Assembly (NCBI GenBank): GCA_000310025.1
Contig: FN649739.1
Location: forward strand, 2,976,610-3,012,246
Reading direction: 5' to 3'
Origin: Ectocarpus siliculosus
Taxonomy: Eukaryota > Sar > Phaeophyceae > Ectocarpales > Ectocarpaceae
Length of the DNA: 35,637 bases
Positions 1-9,322 of this stretch are shown here, in pieces. The number at the start of each line of letters is the position of its first letter. Within the stretch, counting starts at the first letter, position 1. A program made the translations under genes and the position numbers. The notes beneath the pieces were generated by a model that was given only the letters and a program-made list of their open reading frames with translations, was not told the DNA's origin and did not search any database.

Positions 1-403
1 CCACCCCCCCCCCCCCCCCCCTCCAGCACCCCTGCGCGCAGTATACACCGCAGCCGCAGGCGATGTCTTGGTGCTGCTGCTGCTGGGTGCCCGCTCCGTG
101 GCACCTACTCGAGGCGAGCAAGAGCGCGGCATGGCGTGGAGAGTACGAAAACGGTATCCATTGAAAGCGGTGCATTATGTTTGCGTGGAACGGACGCGCG
201 TTGTTTGTGCCATCGCCTACATTTCTCACTCAAACCCCAAGTCGCGAGAAAAACGACAAAAATCCCAAGCAAGAGCGGTTCGACCTCTCTTTGCACCTCA
301 AAAAACGCATTCCGCACCCTAGCACGTCAGTGTGGCAGAAAAAAAACTTTGTAGCAACGACAACAACACCAGCAGTTCCCGCTGGAGTGTCACGCCACCA
401 GCG
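1..403. other. 3' flank of gene A, no gene seen
   Basis: The window opens with a poly(C) run (about bases 3-21). The next 380 bases have short open frames on both strands but no recognisable protein or splice-bounded exon. This is probably the 3' untranslated or flanking region of the minus-strand gene that ends at 404. Confidence 0.4.
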
Positions 404-682
404 TCAACAGCAGCAGCAACAACGACGAGGCTCCGCGCTACGGAACACCTTTCCTCTCCAGCTGTCCTCCCTCTCACCTTCCCCTCCCCCTCCGGTTACG
501 GGGCTCCATGACCCGGCGTGCTCCTTTGCCTTATCGCCCCTACCGACAGCCGCGGGAGGCAGCATCATCTTGGAAGTCGACGTTGATGACGGCGGCGTCG
601 GCGATGACGATGAAGACGAAGAGTTGGCCTTGTTCAATCCCCGCTGAATCGCGGCGGCAGCGGCGGCGGCAGCGGCAACCTC
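404..682 (-). CDS. Gene A exon 3 (C-terminal 92 codons)
   Basis: The exon starts after the acceptor CTCTATATACCTCAG. It begins EVAAAAAAAAIQRGLNKANS, then a Ser run, a Thr/Pro/Ser stretch, Gly/Glu-rich sequence, and ends with RRCCCCC and a stop at 404. The Ala-rich start continues the Ala/Glu-rich end of exon 2 in phase. The border rests on one acceptor and one donor only. Confidence 0.5.
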   Translation of the reverse strand, partial: EVAAAAAAAAAIQRGLNKANSSSSSSSPTPPSSTSTSKMMLPPAAVGRGDKAKEHAGSWSPVTGGGGEGEREDSWRGKVFRSAEPRRCCCCC

Positions 683-3600
683 CTGAGGTATATAGAGGGG
701 ACCGGAAAAGAAGGGCAGCCAAAAAGAAGATAAAGGTGAGACTTTTCCCCCAAACTGATGAGTGGGGTAAAACAAACGCCTATCAGCAGCAAAAAAAGCC
801 ACGGGGCAGGTGGCAAAAGTTGACCGAATAAAAAAACGAGTCCTACTTTGACGCAAAACCCCAAAGTAGGCGACCTAGAGAGCGCCTTCACTGAGTCGCA
901 GTGGGCGGGGGGTTCAGAGGGGCCTATTTCGCGATAAAAATCAACACACGACCAAGAACGGCACCCACAACGGCAACGGCAACGGCAAAAAATAAATAAA
1001 AAAATAGTAACGAAAAGTAAATCCGACAAATAAGCGCGGGCTCGTGGAGATGCTCGTGTGAGTTCATCAAAAAACGGGCAGAGCTTGTCGTCAAACGCCA
1101 CATAATTAGCACGGGCTTGTGGAGATGCTCTTGTGAGTTCATCAATAAACGGGCAGAGCGTGTGGTCAAACGAGCTTCTTGTCAACTTCGGCATCGATCA
1201 TCCATCGCATGCTCAAAGCCTCTCTCCATCACCTCCAGACGATTGGTGCCGAGTGAGACTGGCCAGCAAGACACAACAATTACACCAAGATGCTGCTGCT
1301 GCTACTGCTTCTTCGAGCTCTAATCTCACCGCAGCCTCGTCGGCCTTCCGGCGCGCCTCCTCCGCCGCCTCCGCCGCAGCGTCCGCCTCGCTCCTGTCCG
1401 ACGGCGGCTTAAACGCCGAGATCGGCAAGAACGCCGGGGCGCGCTTCACAAACCTGCCCTTCTCCCGGGGACGGGTCGCCACTTCCCGCTGCTTTGGGGT
1501 CGAGATGCCTCCCCCGCCACCACCGGCCGCAGACGTTGATCTCCCCCCGTCGTCGACGCCGCCGCCGCTACCCTGGGGCACCTTCGCGCCGCTACCGCAC
1601 CCGCCCACCCCGCCGACCTTCCGCCCGTTGCCCTTCAGGGCGCTACTCCTGTCATCGCCACCGCCGAACCTGGATACGTTCTCGCCCCAAACATCCCCCT
1701 TCGTCGGTACCTCAACGCCTCCGCCGCCGCCCCGCGGGCGATGCTTGGGCTTTGGCACCTTCGAGCGAGGGGCGTTCGCGGATGCCGTGGCCGCCGCGCC
1801 ACCACGGCCCTGGACTACCTCCAGCTTCACGTGCTGCTGCCCCGCGGCGGCGGCCGTCGCCGCCGGTCCTCCCGCCCCGTGCTGGTGCCGCGGGATGCCC
1901 ATGGGGTTGATGACGGGGATCATGGCGGCGAGCGCCTCGTAGGCGCTGGAGGCTGCCGGCCCTTCCCCTTCGTCCATCTGGTCCGGGAACGTGTCGCATG
2001 CGCTGTCGCTCTCGCCGGAGCTGTCGCTGCCGCCGACGGTGGTCAGGGGATACCCGTAACCACTCGCGACGTCGCCGGAGCCCCCGCTGACGAGGTCGTC
2101 GTCGGAGGACAGGGTCACTTGCGACGGCGGGGAGGCTTGGTGATGCTGGTGGTGGTGGTGGCTGCTGCTGCTGCCGTTGGTGGAGAAACCTTCGGTAGAC
2201 GACGACGGTGCTATCGAGCGTTGCTGTTGCTGTTGCTGCTGCTGCTGCTGCTGTCTTTGCTGCTGCCATTGCTGGTGGTGGTGCTGGTACTGGTGGTGGT
2301 GGAACTGGGGGTGGGGGTACGGGTAGACTCCCGCGGAGCCCGACGAAACCAACCCAACAGGCTGTGGCTGCAGCCGCTGCTGTTGCTGCTGTTGCTGCTG
2401 TATCCGCTGCTGCTGCTGTTGCTGCTGGTGGCGTTGCTGTTGGCGTTGCTGGTGGAGCTTCTGTTGCTGCTGGTGCTGGTGTTGGTGTTGGTGCTGCTGA
2501 TGCCGATGATGGTGGCGGTATTGATGCTGCTGCTCCTCCACCCCGCCGCCGACCGTCGAGCGCGGGGCCACGTCCGGCGACTCGTACTTGTACTCCGGAA
2601 GACTGCCGCGCTGCTGCGACCCCTGTCCACCGGCCCACCTGCCGCCCATCTTCTCCTCCGCCGCCGCAGCGCTTGCTAGCATCGAGGGAAGCGGGAGCTC
2701 TCGCCCCCCTCTCACGAGCTGTGGGACGACGGGGGATACCTGCTTGTGCTCGGGCCACACCTCGGGCCTCGACTCCTTGCATCCGGCGGCCGTGTTGACA
2801 GCACCGACAGAGGCCCGTTGTTCCGCCCAAGACGGAACCGGGTCCGGTAGCCTGAAGTCGACCGGGCCCATCGCACTCGCCGTCCGAGAGGCACGCTGTT
2901 GGTCCATTGGAGCGGAAGAGGAGCGGCGTTGCTGGTGCTGGTGCTGGTGCGGATGATGCGGCGCGGTGATCGCCGCGGTGCCGGCGGCCGCCGCGCTCCA
3001 ATCCCTGGGCCAGCCCTGGCCGCCGTTCCCAGATGAGGCCACCAAGGGAGAATCGTCGAGGACCTCACTGACGCGCGCCACGCGCCCACCACCCTTCTCC
3101 GCGGACATCGAACCAGCCCCGTTCTTTCTCTCCGCGACGGCCGACACCGGGGAACGCCACTCGACGCCCTCGTTCAAGGCGAAGTCCGAAGCGTGCCGAG
3201 CAACCTGCTGGTGCTGCTGGTGCTGCTGGTGCTGCTGCCGCTGGGGCGTCGGGATAGAAGGCGACCCGGACGGAGACGGGCCCGGGCCCATGTCCGGCGA
3301 CGGCGACGCGGTCACCGCCGCCCCCGCCGAGGAAGCCGGGGTCAGCGACGGGGTGTACGGGGCCAGCAGCGGCGCTGACGCCTTCCGCAGGGAGGCCACG
3401 GGCGCGGAGCGGGGCTGCGACGGGGGGGTCTCGATGTCCATATCGTCGTCGCGGTTGTGCCTGCTGAAGCCACGGAGTCCCCCCGGCCCCGCCTCGGACG
3501 AGGACGAGGCTCCGGGCGTCTGCAAGCCAGCTAGCTGGCTGTCGTCGGAGAGCTCGGGCTGCGGCCTGGTTAGTGGGCAGCAAGGGTGGACGAGACATCA

Positions 3601-5522
3601 CATCGACAAACGTAAGCAAGGTTGGGCATCATGCTGGAAAAAGTACTATTAGACCTGGTGGCAGAGGACGCACGGCAACAAAGACGGCCTGCACGCAAGG
3701 AACGGGTTGTTTTCTGATATATTAGAAGCATCGTCTTTGTAACGAAACCGAGGTGAGGGTTCGTATTGTGGTATGTCCGCAGGTTAGATGATGAGAGGAC
3801 AGACCTCCAGGTATTTTTATACAACCAGGAGTATTTAGTGTAGGGTACTCAAACGGCAGCAGCTTCGGAAGAAGAGCAATCAGTCAGCAAGACCTAGATG
3901 GAACAATATTTGTGTGTGTTCCATGCCAACCAGCAGAAAATTCAAACGTGTGTGTGTATTTACCCAAAGATAGTTACTTGTGAGCAGCAGAACTTCACTC
4001 GCGTTGAACGTGTACGTTTTGCATACAGAAAAAATAGCGCAAAACAAAAAGCCCGCGTGACGCTTCTCTTGGGGATTTGAGAAGTTGCCGGCACCCAACA
4101 CCACAACAACTCTGTCTTCACAGGAGAAACACTAGCTCGCCTTGTGTGCTGCTGCTGCTGCTGTTGCTGCTTCTGCTGCTGCGGCCCCTCGACCGGAGAA
4201 TAGTCGTAGCTCCCTTGAGCGCTGCTGCCGCCGTCCACGCTGCTCACGCCGTCCGTATCCGTGTGGGCGCACTCGCTCACGCTGCTGCACGACTCGGTCG
4301 CCCGCGTGCTCCGGTTGCTCCCAGTCTCCTGCTGCTTGCCCAGCCCCTTCTTGATCTGGTGCAGGTCCTCGCTGCCGTTGTCACCGACGCTGCTGCTGCC
4401 GTTGTCGCTCGACCCGGTCTGGCTAGTGCTGCCGGTCGCCGTGCCTCCGTTGATCTCGAGGGCGCGGATGAGCGAGGAAATGGTGCCCTGCCCGCGAGTA
4501 GCCTTGGAGCCGGAGCTCCCTCTCGCGCCCCGCGAAGACACGGACCGGGAGCGCGCCAGCCGCCTGTCCTTGTTCGTGGTTGCCTTCCGCCCCCGTCGCC
4601 CCTCCCCGTCCTCGAGGTCGTCCACATCCGAGACGCCCAACATGCGCGCCGCCTTGGAAGCGCTGCTGCGGGGTGGCGCCCAGTGCCGATCTCGGGCCGC
4701 GTTCGCGTTCTGCTGCAGCTCGGCCACGTTCTCCACCCCCACGCCCAGGATCTGAGCCGCCTTCACGCTGGACGCGCGGCGCTGGTCCTCCACGTCCCTC
4801 TCCTCCAGCGAGTCCACCCCGAGCACCCTCGCGGCCTTGGACATGGCGCGCCACTCCTCCGTGGAGTGGGACATGGATTGTTCGAAGTGGCCGCGCCTTC
4901 CGCCGCCGCCGCCGTCGAGGCTCATCCCCCGGCCCTTGAGGAAGCCGTCGCGCGCGCGGGCGCGGCCGTCGCTCGTGCTGCCACCGCCGATGTCCATGGC
5001 GCCGGCGCTGCTGCCCACGACCCCGACCCCGGAGCCGTTCACCGCGGGCTCATCGCCCAGCCTGGTGAGGGACCGCGAGGTCAGCTTCGCCCGCTTGCTA
5101 GTGCAGCCGCTCGACGCCGAGCTATAGCCTCCTCCTCCTCCTCCTCCTCCTCCGCCCCCTCCTGCTGATGCTGCTGCTGATGCTGCTGCTACGGACGACA
5201 GCGGGACATGCCCCATGCCGCCACCACCGCCGACCCCGCCGCCGCGCTCGCGTTGCTGCTGCGCGGCGGCCTCGTAGTCGGCCGACCCTTGTCCCCCGCT
5301 CTCGTGATCGCTCCCGTCCCAAGAAGACCCGCACCAACCGGAAGAGGAGCCACCCCTCCCGTACGGCGCGGTCGAGCAGCTGCCATCCGAAAAAACGCTG
5401 CTTCCTCCCGGCGAATACAACTCGGGCATCATCTCAATTTCGTCCCGGCGACGCCTACACCCTCCCGAACTTTCCGAGCGCGCCGACGTGGACAACGGCG
5501 TCAGCATGAGCTCGTGCGAGGG

Positions 5523-5553
<31 letters not shown>

Positions 5554-5623
5554 CGGTGGTGCTGCTGCTGCGGGTTCCCGAGACGTTCCTCCGTTGGTGC
5601 CGCCGTGGGTGTTGGCGCAGGTC

Positions 5624-5656
<33 letters not shown>

Positions 5657-5753
5657 CAGGTGGTGCCGAAGCTCGCCCCTTGCTGTGGGGAGGGCTGCCG
5701 CCCGGCAGCTTGATTCCCCGCAAGACGCTGGAGAGCGACGGCAGGGACGACAT
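404..5753 (-). CDS. Gene A: large low-complexity protein with KAAxxLGV repeats and a partial CCT-like motif (3-exon model)
   Basis: Proposed exons, in transcript order, are 5753-4122, 3558-1330 and 682-404; all junctions are phase 0, giving about 1,379 residues. The ATG at 5753 has an in-frame stop two codons upstream (TAG ATC ATG). Donor 1 is CCT|GTGAAG. Acceptor 1 is CCGCAG, preceded by a CTAAC branch-like site. Donor 2 is GCG|GTGAGA. Acceptor 2 is ACCTCAG after a pyrimidine-rich tract. The N-terminal half has poly-Q, poly-G and three KAAxxLGV repeats. The middle is Q/H/S-rich. Near residue 1,235 the segment REVATRPREKGRFVKR resembles the C-terminal half of the CCT motif of plant CONSTANS/TOC1-type proteins; the basic first half of that motif is not visible. 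An Ala/Glu helix-like segment and a Ser-rich tail follow. A nuclear regulatory role is a guess. It could be two separate genes if the first intron is wrong. Confidence 0.6.
1034..1172. repeat. Two-copy tandem repeat, 75-bp period, in gene A intron 2
   Basis: A unit starting GCGCGGGCTCGTGGAGATGC at 1034 recurs at 1109 as GCACGGGCTTGTGGAGATGC. About 64 bases align per unit with a handful of mismatches. It creates a repeated peptide (LCPFxDELTRASPxARA) on the minus strand, but there is no sign this is translated. It lies inside the proposed intron 1329-683. Confidence 0.8.
1330..3558 (-). CDS. Gene A exon 2 (Q/H/S-rich middle and CCT-like segment)
   Basis: The exon spans 743 codons from PELSDDSQLAGLQTP to KADEAA. 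It holds an HQQ repeat near the start, and long poly-Q and mixed His/Gln tracts encoded around 2220-2530. Acidic Ser patches are followed by Gly-rich sequence. The TRPREKGRFVKRAPAFLPIS segment is encoded at about 1475-1415. Reading past 1330 changes to a Cys/Leu/Trp-containing tail and a stop at 1213. I prefer the strong donor GTGAGA at 1329-1324. The opposite-strand open frames here are mirror images of CAG-type repeats. Confidence 0.65.
1440..1476 (-). other. CCT-motif-like C-terminal half in gene A
   Basis: The encoded residues REVATRPREKGRFVKR match the general pattern of the end of CCT motifs (R-K-x-x-A-x-x-R-P-R-x-K-G-R-F-V-K-R). In plant proteins this part supports nuclear import and protein contacts. 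The usual preceding YREKRKxRxFxKxIRY-like part is replaced by Gly-rich sequence. Similarity judged by eye only. Confidence 0.5.
3559..4121 (-). other. Intron 1 of gene A
   Basis: The proposed 563-bp intron has donor GTGAAG at 4121-4116. The acceptor region on the minus strand reads CCCACTAACCAGGCCGCAG, with a CTAAC branch-like site about 15 bases before the AG. It is AT-richer than the flanking exons. In-frame stops in the exon 2 frame upstream of the acceptor (TGA at 3600-3598) exclude simple readthrough. Confidence 0.55.
4122..5753 (-). CDS. Gene A exon 1 (N-terminal 544 codons)
   Basis: The exon opens with MSSLPSLSSVLRGIKLPGG, followed by Ala/Pro-rich sequence and poly-Q around residues 62-76. 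Gly-rich stretches lie near 170-210. A basic KRAKLTSRSLTRLGDE segment, possibly a nuclear localisation signal, lies near 220. The three KAAxxLGV repeats occupy about 305-382. A Ser/Arg-rich basic part and a short poly-Q before the end follow. Reading past 4122 gives a Trp/Cys/Phe-rich tail unlike the rest, which supports an intron donor (GTGAAG) at 4121. Confidence 0.65.
4608..4841 (-). repeat. Three KAAxxLGV protein repeats in gene A
   Basis: The repeats are SKAARVLGVDSLEE, SVKAAQILGVGVENVAEL and ASKAARMLGVSDVDDLED, at about residues 305, 329 and 365. They lie in an otherwise disordered stretch. Each pairs a short basic/Ala helix start and hydrophobic LGV with an acidic tail ending in (D/E)L or LEE. 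The spacing is uneven (25 and 36 residues) and the intervening sequence is not conserved, so the motif itself appears to be under selection. I do not recognise a named family. Confidence 0.7.
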
Positions 5754-7897
5754 GATCTAGGACGCACGCGCCGCCGCCGCTGCTTCCCTTCCCTTCCCTT
5801 GCCGCTGCTGCTGCTTCAAGAGGGGAGGAAGAGAGGAACAGGAGCAGGGGGGTGACAGAGAATTTGAGGCGCGAACTGCTGTTGTTGATGCTGTTCCAAC
5901 AACGATGAAAATAAAACATTTTTTTCTCGTTTTTGGTCTGCAGAATACTCCATGCTTGCTTTTCACTTCTTTCGCCAGTGATGACGGGGGAACTTCTCCA
6001 CAACGCTAGATATGTTAGTGTGTTTCTAACTCCGATTCTGCTGCATGAATTTTGCCCCGGTGCGCAGCTGCTGCTGTGCATTCCGCCCGCTGTTGGCAAC
6101 GGCTGCCCAGCCCTGCTGGCGCCCGAACTCACGTGTGCCGTGGCCGGTCGAGATGGGGGCGTCGGTGCTCTTGAACGGCAATTTTGTTCGGGGCAAAAGA
6201 GGCGTGTGCAATCAATGTGGCAGCACATGTAGAGCCGTGTGTCCCCCCCGTGTCCTTAAAAAAAAAAAAATGACTTGCGCACGCCAGAAAAAAATGGCCG
6301 ATGTGATGATGCGTCCACACCACATTACAAACGTCGAGGACCGCCGGGTTCATACCAACCGAGAGCGAAATATGCTATCTATCTATGCCCTCCCGCAGGG
6401 TCTGCCCATCACACTCAATCGCTGTACCTTCGCCGCCCACCCGCCACGAACTAGCACCAGCACAGGGAGTAAGGGAGTGCATGAGTGCAGGCGTTCTGTG
6501 AGAAAAAGAGGAATTACTTGTTTTCGGCGCGAGCGCGCCCAGATGTGAGAGCGGTCGAAAACATCTCTCTCAAAAAGTCAACCTGCCGGGTCTCGTTCTG
6601 GCTGCCGTGGAACACGCGCAGCAGCATCTCACGTACCAGCCTTGACTACTGCTGCATGCGGAGAGGAAGAGGGGTCGACGGAGTTCTCAGACTCGACGGT
6701 GTGCTCACATGCACCCCATGAACGCACATCACATACACATGCATCCAACCTTTTTGTCTCTCTCCAACTCTCTCTCTGTCTGACAGCAGTTTGCCGGTGG
6801 TTGAGGGTCGAGCGGACCGGTATATCCACAACAAAAAATCCACCTCAACGCCCTCCGCCCGCAGCCACATTCACCCCCTGCCGATCGATATTTACCGAAA
6901 TAAGAGACGGCACAGCGACTGGGTGCAAAGCAAACAAGCAGCATAGTGGTGGAGGCAATTCTTTGTCCGGTGAACACTTGCGCCGCGCGCCAATGAACTT
7001 TCCGTGAAAACATTCCGCTTGTTTCTTCGCGACCGCGCGCCACTCGACTGTAGGCAGTGGTGCGTAGCGTACCGAAAGGCAAAGAGCCACAGAGAGACAG
7101 ATGCGCGGACCGTCCAACCACCAGGAACCAGAGGGGCATGCCATAACTTGCGGGAACTACTTGCTTGCTTGAGCGCATGATCTTTTCTCGCGTGCGTTTT
7201 TGACAAGAATTATTTGATGGTTCGCTGCCGGCGCGTGGCGCGGGGACATCATACATATACACCACGCTGTCACACCTCTCGCATCTATTTGATCTGTCAA
7301 CAACCACATGACGCGGGCAGGCGTCACTTTGCACGTTTTCGCCAGCCGTGAGGATATTCTGCGTGTCGGTATATATACCTTATCAAGGCAAGGATCCCAA
7401 CGGAAAAGGTACACTTTTCGGGGGTACTTGCTCGTTGTCGTGTTCACCTGCCCGTGATGGAGAACAACAACAAGAGGACACGTTCGCTGCTATGTATGCA
7501 CAACCAACATTCGCTGTCGTAAGGGGCTACATTGCTGCTGCATGGATGTAGTGCACCAGCGTTCTGCACGCAACGGCGTACTATTTCCGTAATTTGCAAG
7601 CGGTCTCCGGCGACGAGAAGACGTATCATCATGCTCGCCGATCCACCGCCTGCTGATGATGCTGCTGCGGCAGCGGCCGATGGGCTTGACGAGAGTGGGA
7701 GGCGTTGCAGGGTTGAGAGGTCTGCCTTGCGGATAGCGCTCAAGGTCAGAGAAACGGACGCTGTAATGTGCAACCCAAACCGGTCGGCAGTGCTTGTTGA
7801 GAAGTGCGGAACATATTATAGCGTTGCGGTGCACGCAGGATCTTGGACGGATCGTCGCTAATAATCTTGATCATGATGTGTGTTGCCAGTAAATGCC
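5754..7897. other. Divergent spacer, no supported gene
   Basis: This is the upstream region shared by gene A (minus) and gene B (plus). It contains a 13-base A run at about 6258 and mixed short open frames. One weak candidate exon lies around 7595-7744 (plus), encoding Ala/Asp-rich residues and ending before CTCAAG|GTCAGA. It might be a 5' exon of gene B but could equally be noise, since the minus strand is open over the same bases. Confidence 0.4.
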
Positions 7898-8112
7898 TAC
7901 AAAAAGGTACGTAGGATACCACCCCCCATCTGTCGACGCTCGAACACTGCACGGCCAAGAGGATACATGATCGAAACGATGCGTCATAGGAAAGATCTCG
8001 ACGAGACGGTTCCAACACCGCCTTTCCTCGGCGCCAACCCTCTTTCTGCTGTGCAGGGTAATCGGACTTTGAAAATCGTCGCAGGGGATGTGATCTAACG
8101 TCACATATATTT
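7898..8112. mobile_element. Degenerate copy of the small TIR element at 8366
   Basis: The middle and right part (CTCGACGAGACGGTTCCAAC, then CTTTGAAAATCG) match 8482-8582 in the same orientation. The left part (GATACCACCCCCCATC, GAAGAGGAT-like) matches 8384-8445 loosely. The ends have decayed, so borders are approximate. It looks like an older copy of the same non-autonomous element. Confidence 0.6.
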
Positions 8113-8126
8113 AGTCTACCTGCTGT

Positions 8127-8140
8127 GTAGTCTAGACTAC
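8127..8140. repeat. 14-bp perfect palindrome
   Basis: GTAGTCTAGACTAC is its own reverse complement. It sits between the two TIR elements with no other context. It may be chance or a remnant of an element end. Confidence 0.6.
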
Positions 8141-8365
8141 GTCTATAGGTCTATAGTCTTCATGAGCAGCGCATTGATGGGATGTACTGCTGAAACAGCA
8201 TAAGTACCTAGATACTGTTATACGTTCGCGACAGCAGTGGAGGTTTCTTTAGAGGGCATTGCCCTCTCTCGCCTGGCTTCTGTACACTTCTCGGCAAAAC
8301 AAGCACAATGTTATCTCTCATTTCAACTTCGGTCGTCGTTGTATCTCCGAGGTGTCGGCGGTCTA

Positions 8366-8582
8366 CCGTATATGACACAAGATAACACACCCCCTGGACC
8401 GATTTTCAAAGCTCGATTACTCCACGACGAAGAGGATGCATAAATGAAACAATACGTTTTCGAACAGCTCTCGACGAGACGGTTCCAACGCCGCCGTTTT
8501 CGGCGCTGTGACTCTTCCTGCTGTTGAGAAATCGAGCTTTGAAAATCGGCCAAGGGGGTGTGTTATCTTGTGTCATATACGG
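8366..8582. mobile_element. 217-bp MITE-like element with ~53-bp TIRs and TA flanks
   Basis: The left end CCGTATATGACACAAGATAA (8366-8418 in full) is repeated as its reverse complement at 8530-8582 with only a few mismatches. Both sides are flanked by TA (8364-8365 and 8583-8584), the target duplication typical of Tc1/mariner-superfamily elements. No transposase is encoded, so this is a non-autonomous element. It lies about 40 bp upstream of the first proposed exon of gene B and could carry or disrupt promoter sequence. Confidence 0.85.
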
Positions 8583-8624
8583 TACTCTCGTCTCTCGTGA
8601 TCATGAGCGAGAGAGACGGAGTTC

Positions 8625-9322
8625 ATGGCTCTTCTTCATGAACTACACGCAAAAGTGTTGCTGCGACACCTGTCTGTGTATGTATGCTTTGGTCAACAGG
8701 TGAGAACTCAAGAGTACCGGCTGCTGGGGACAGCGCATTGCTTCCGACGGTGGCAAGTACGGACGTTTTTTCAGGCGGCCCTGGACCGACTCAAGAGGTA
8801 CGTACTTTGTTGTGCGGCGGGCAACACCCATGCCATCATCTCTTCGTCGTGCACTTACTTGTATGTAAATAAGACTATTTATTGTACAGCAGTAATATGA
8901 GACTCACGGTGGATGGTCTACACTCGGATGTATTCTATTCTACGCTTGTTCGACGCACTATTTTACGCACTATAACTACGTGGCGAGGTGAGGTACAAGG
9001 TACGATTGGTCTACTTACTTATGTTGTACAACGTGCCGACAAAAGAAAGAAAGGCAGAAAAACCTCTAGGTGCAGCAGATGATATGCAGCAGCACCTGCT
9101 GTGTGCAGTTATACTTTGTAGGTCTTTGTAGCAACATCAGCTCTCTCTGTTGTTGCCACATGGTACAAAACTTCGACAACATTGTGCGACTGCTGTCCGG
9201 CGGTCTGGTGTGCGTGCGTAAAATTCAGGCTGGTCCAGCAGCGAACATCTTGCCTGGAGATCGTAAGAATGGCCTACGTAAGAGACGTGCTCTCGGTCAA
9301 GATGTTCCTCCTAGGACAGCAG
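8625..9322 (+). CDS. Gene B exons 1-3 (proposed N-terminus, with a 23-nt microexon)
   Basis: Exon 1 (8625-8699) starts MALLHELHAKVLLRHL and ends at CAACAG|GTGAGA; an in-frame stop at 8604 supports this ATG. Exon 2 (8775-8797) is only 23 nt: TTTTTTCAG|, codons for AALDRLK plus two bases, then AG|GTACGT. Exon 3 (9229-9322) follows TTCAG, completes an Arg codon, and ends at CAGCAG|GTAAGT. Joined, the region reads as a Leu/Arg-rich helical segment (AALDRLKRLVQQRTSCLEIV). All donors are strong. The start remains less certain than the internal exons. Confidence 0.5.

Noticed and set aside
1741-2679. Leu/Val/Arg-rich plus-strand frame that looks like membrane segments
   Set aside because: It is the reverse of CAG/CAC codons in gene A. 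The poly-Leu and poly-Val come from CTG and GTG repeats.
7595-7744. Ala/Asp-rich open frame, possible 5' exon of gene B
   Set aside because: Both strands are open over the same bases and no phase-compatible link to 8625 was found.
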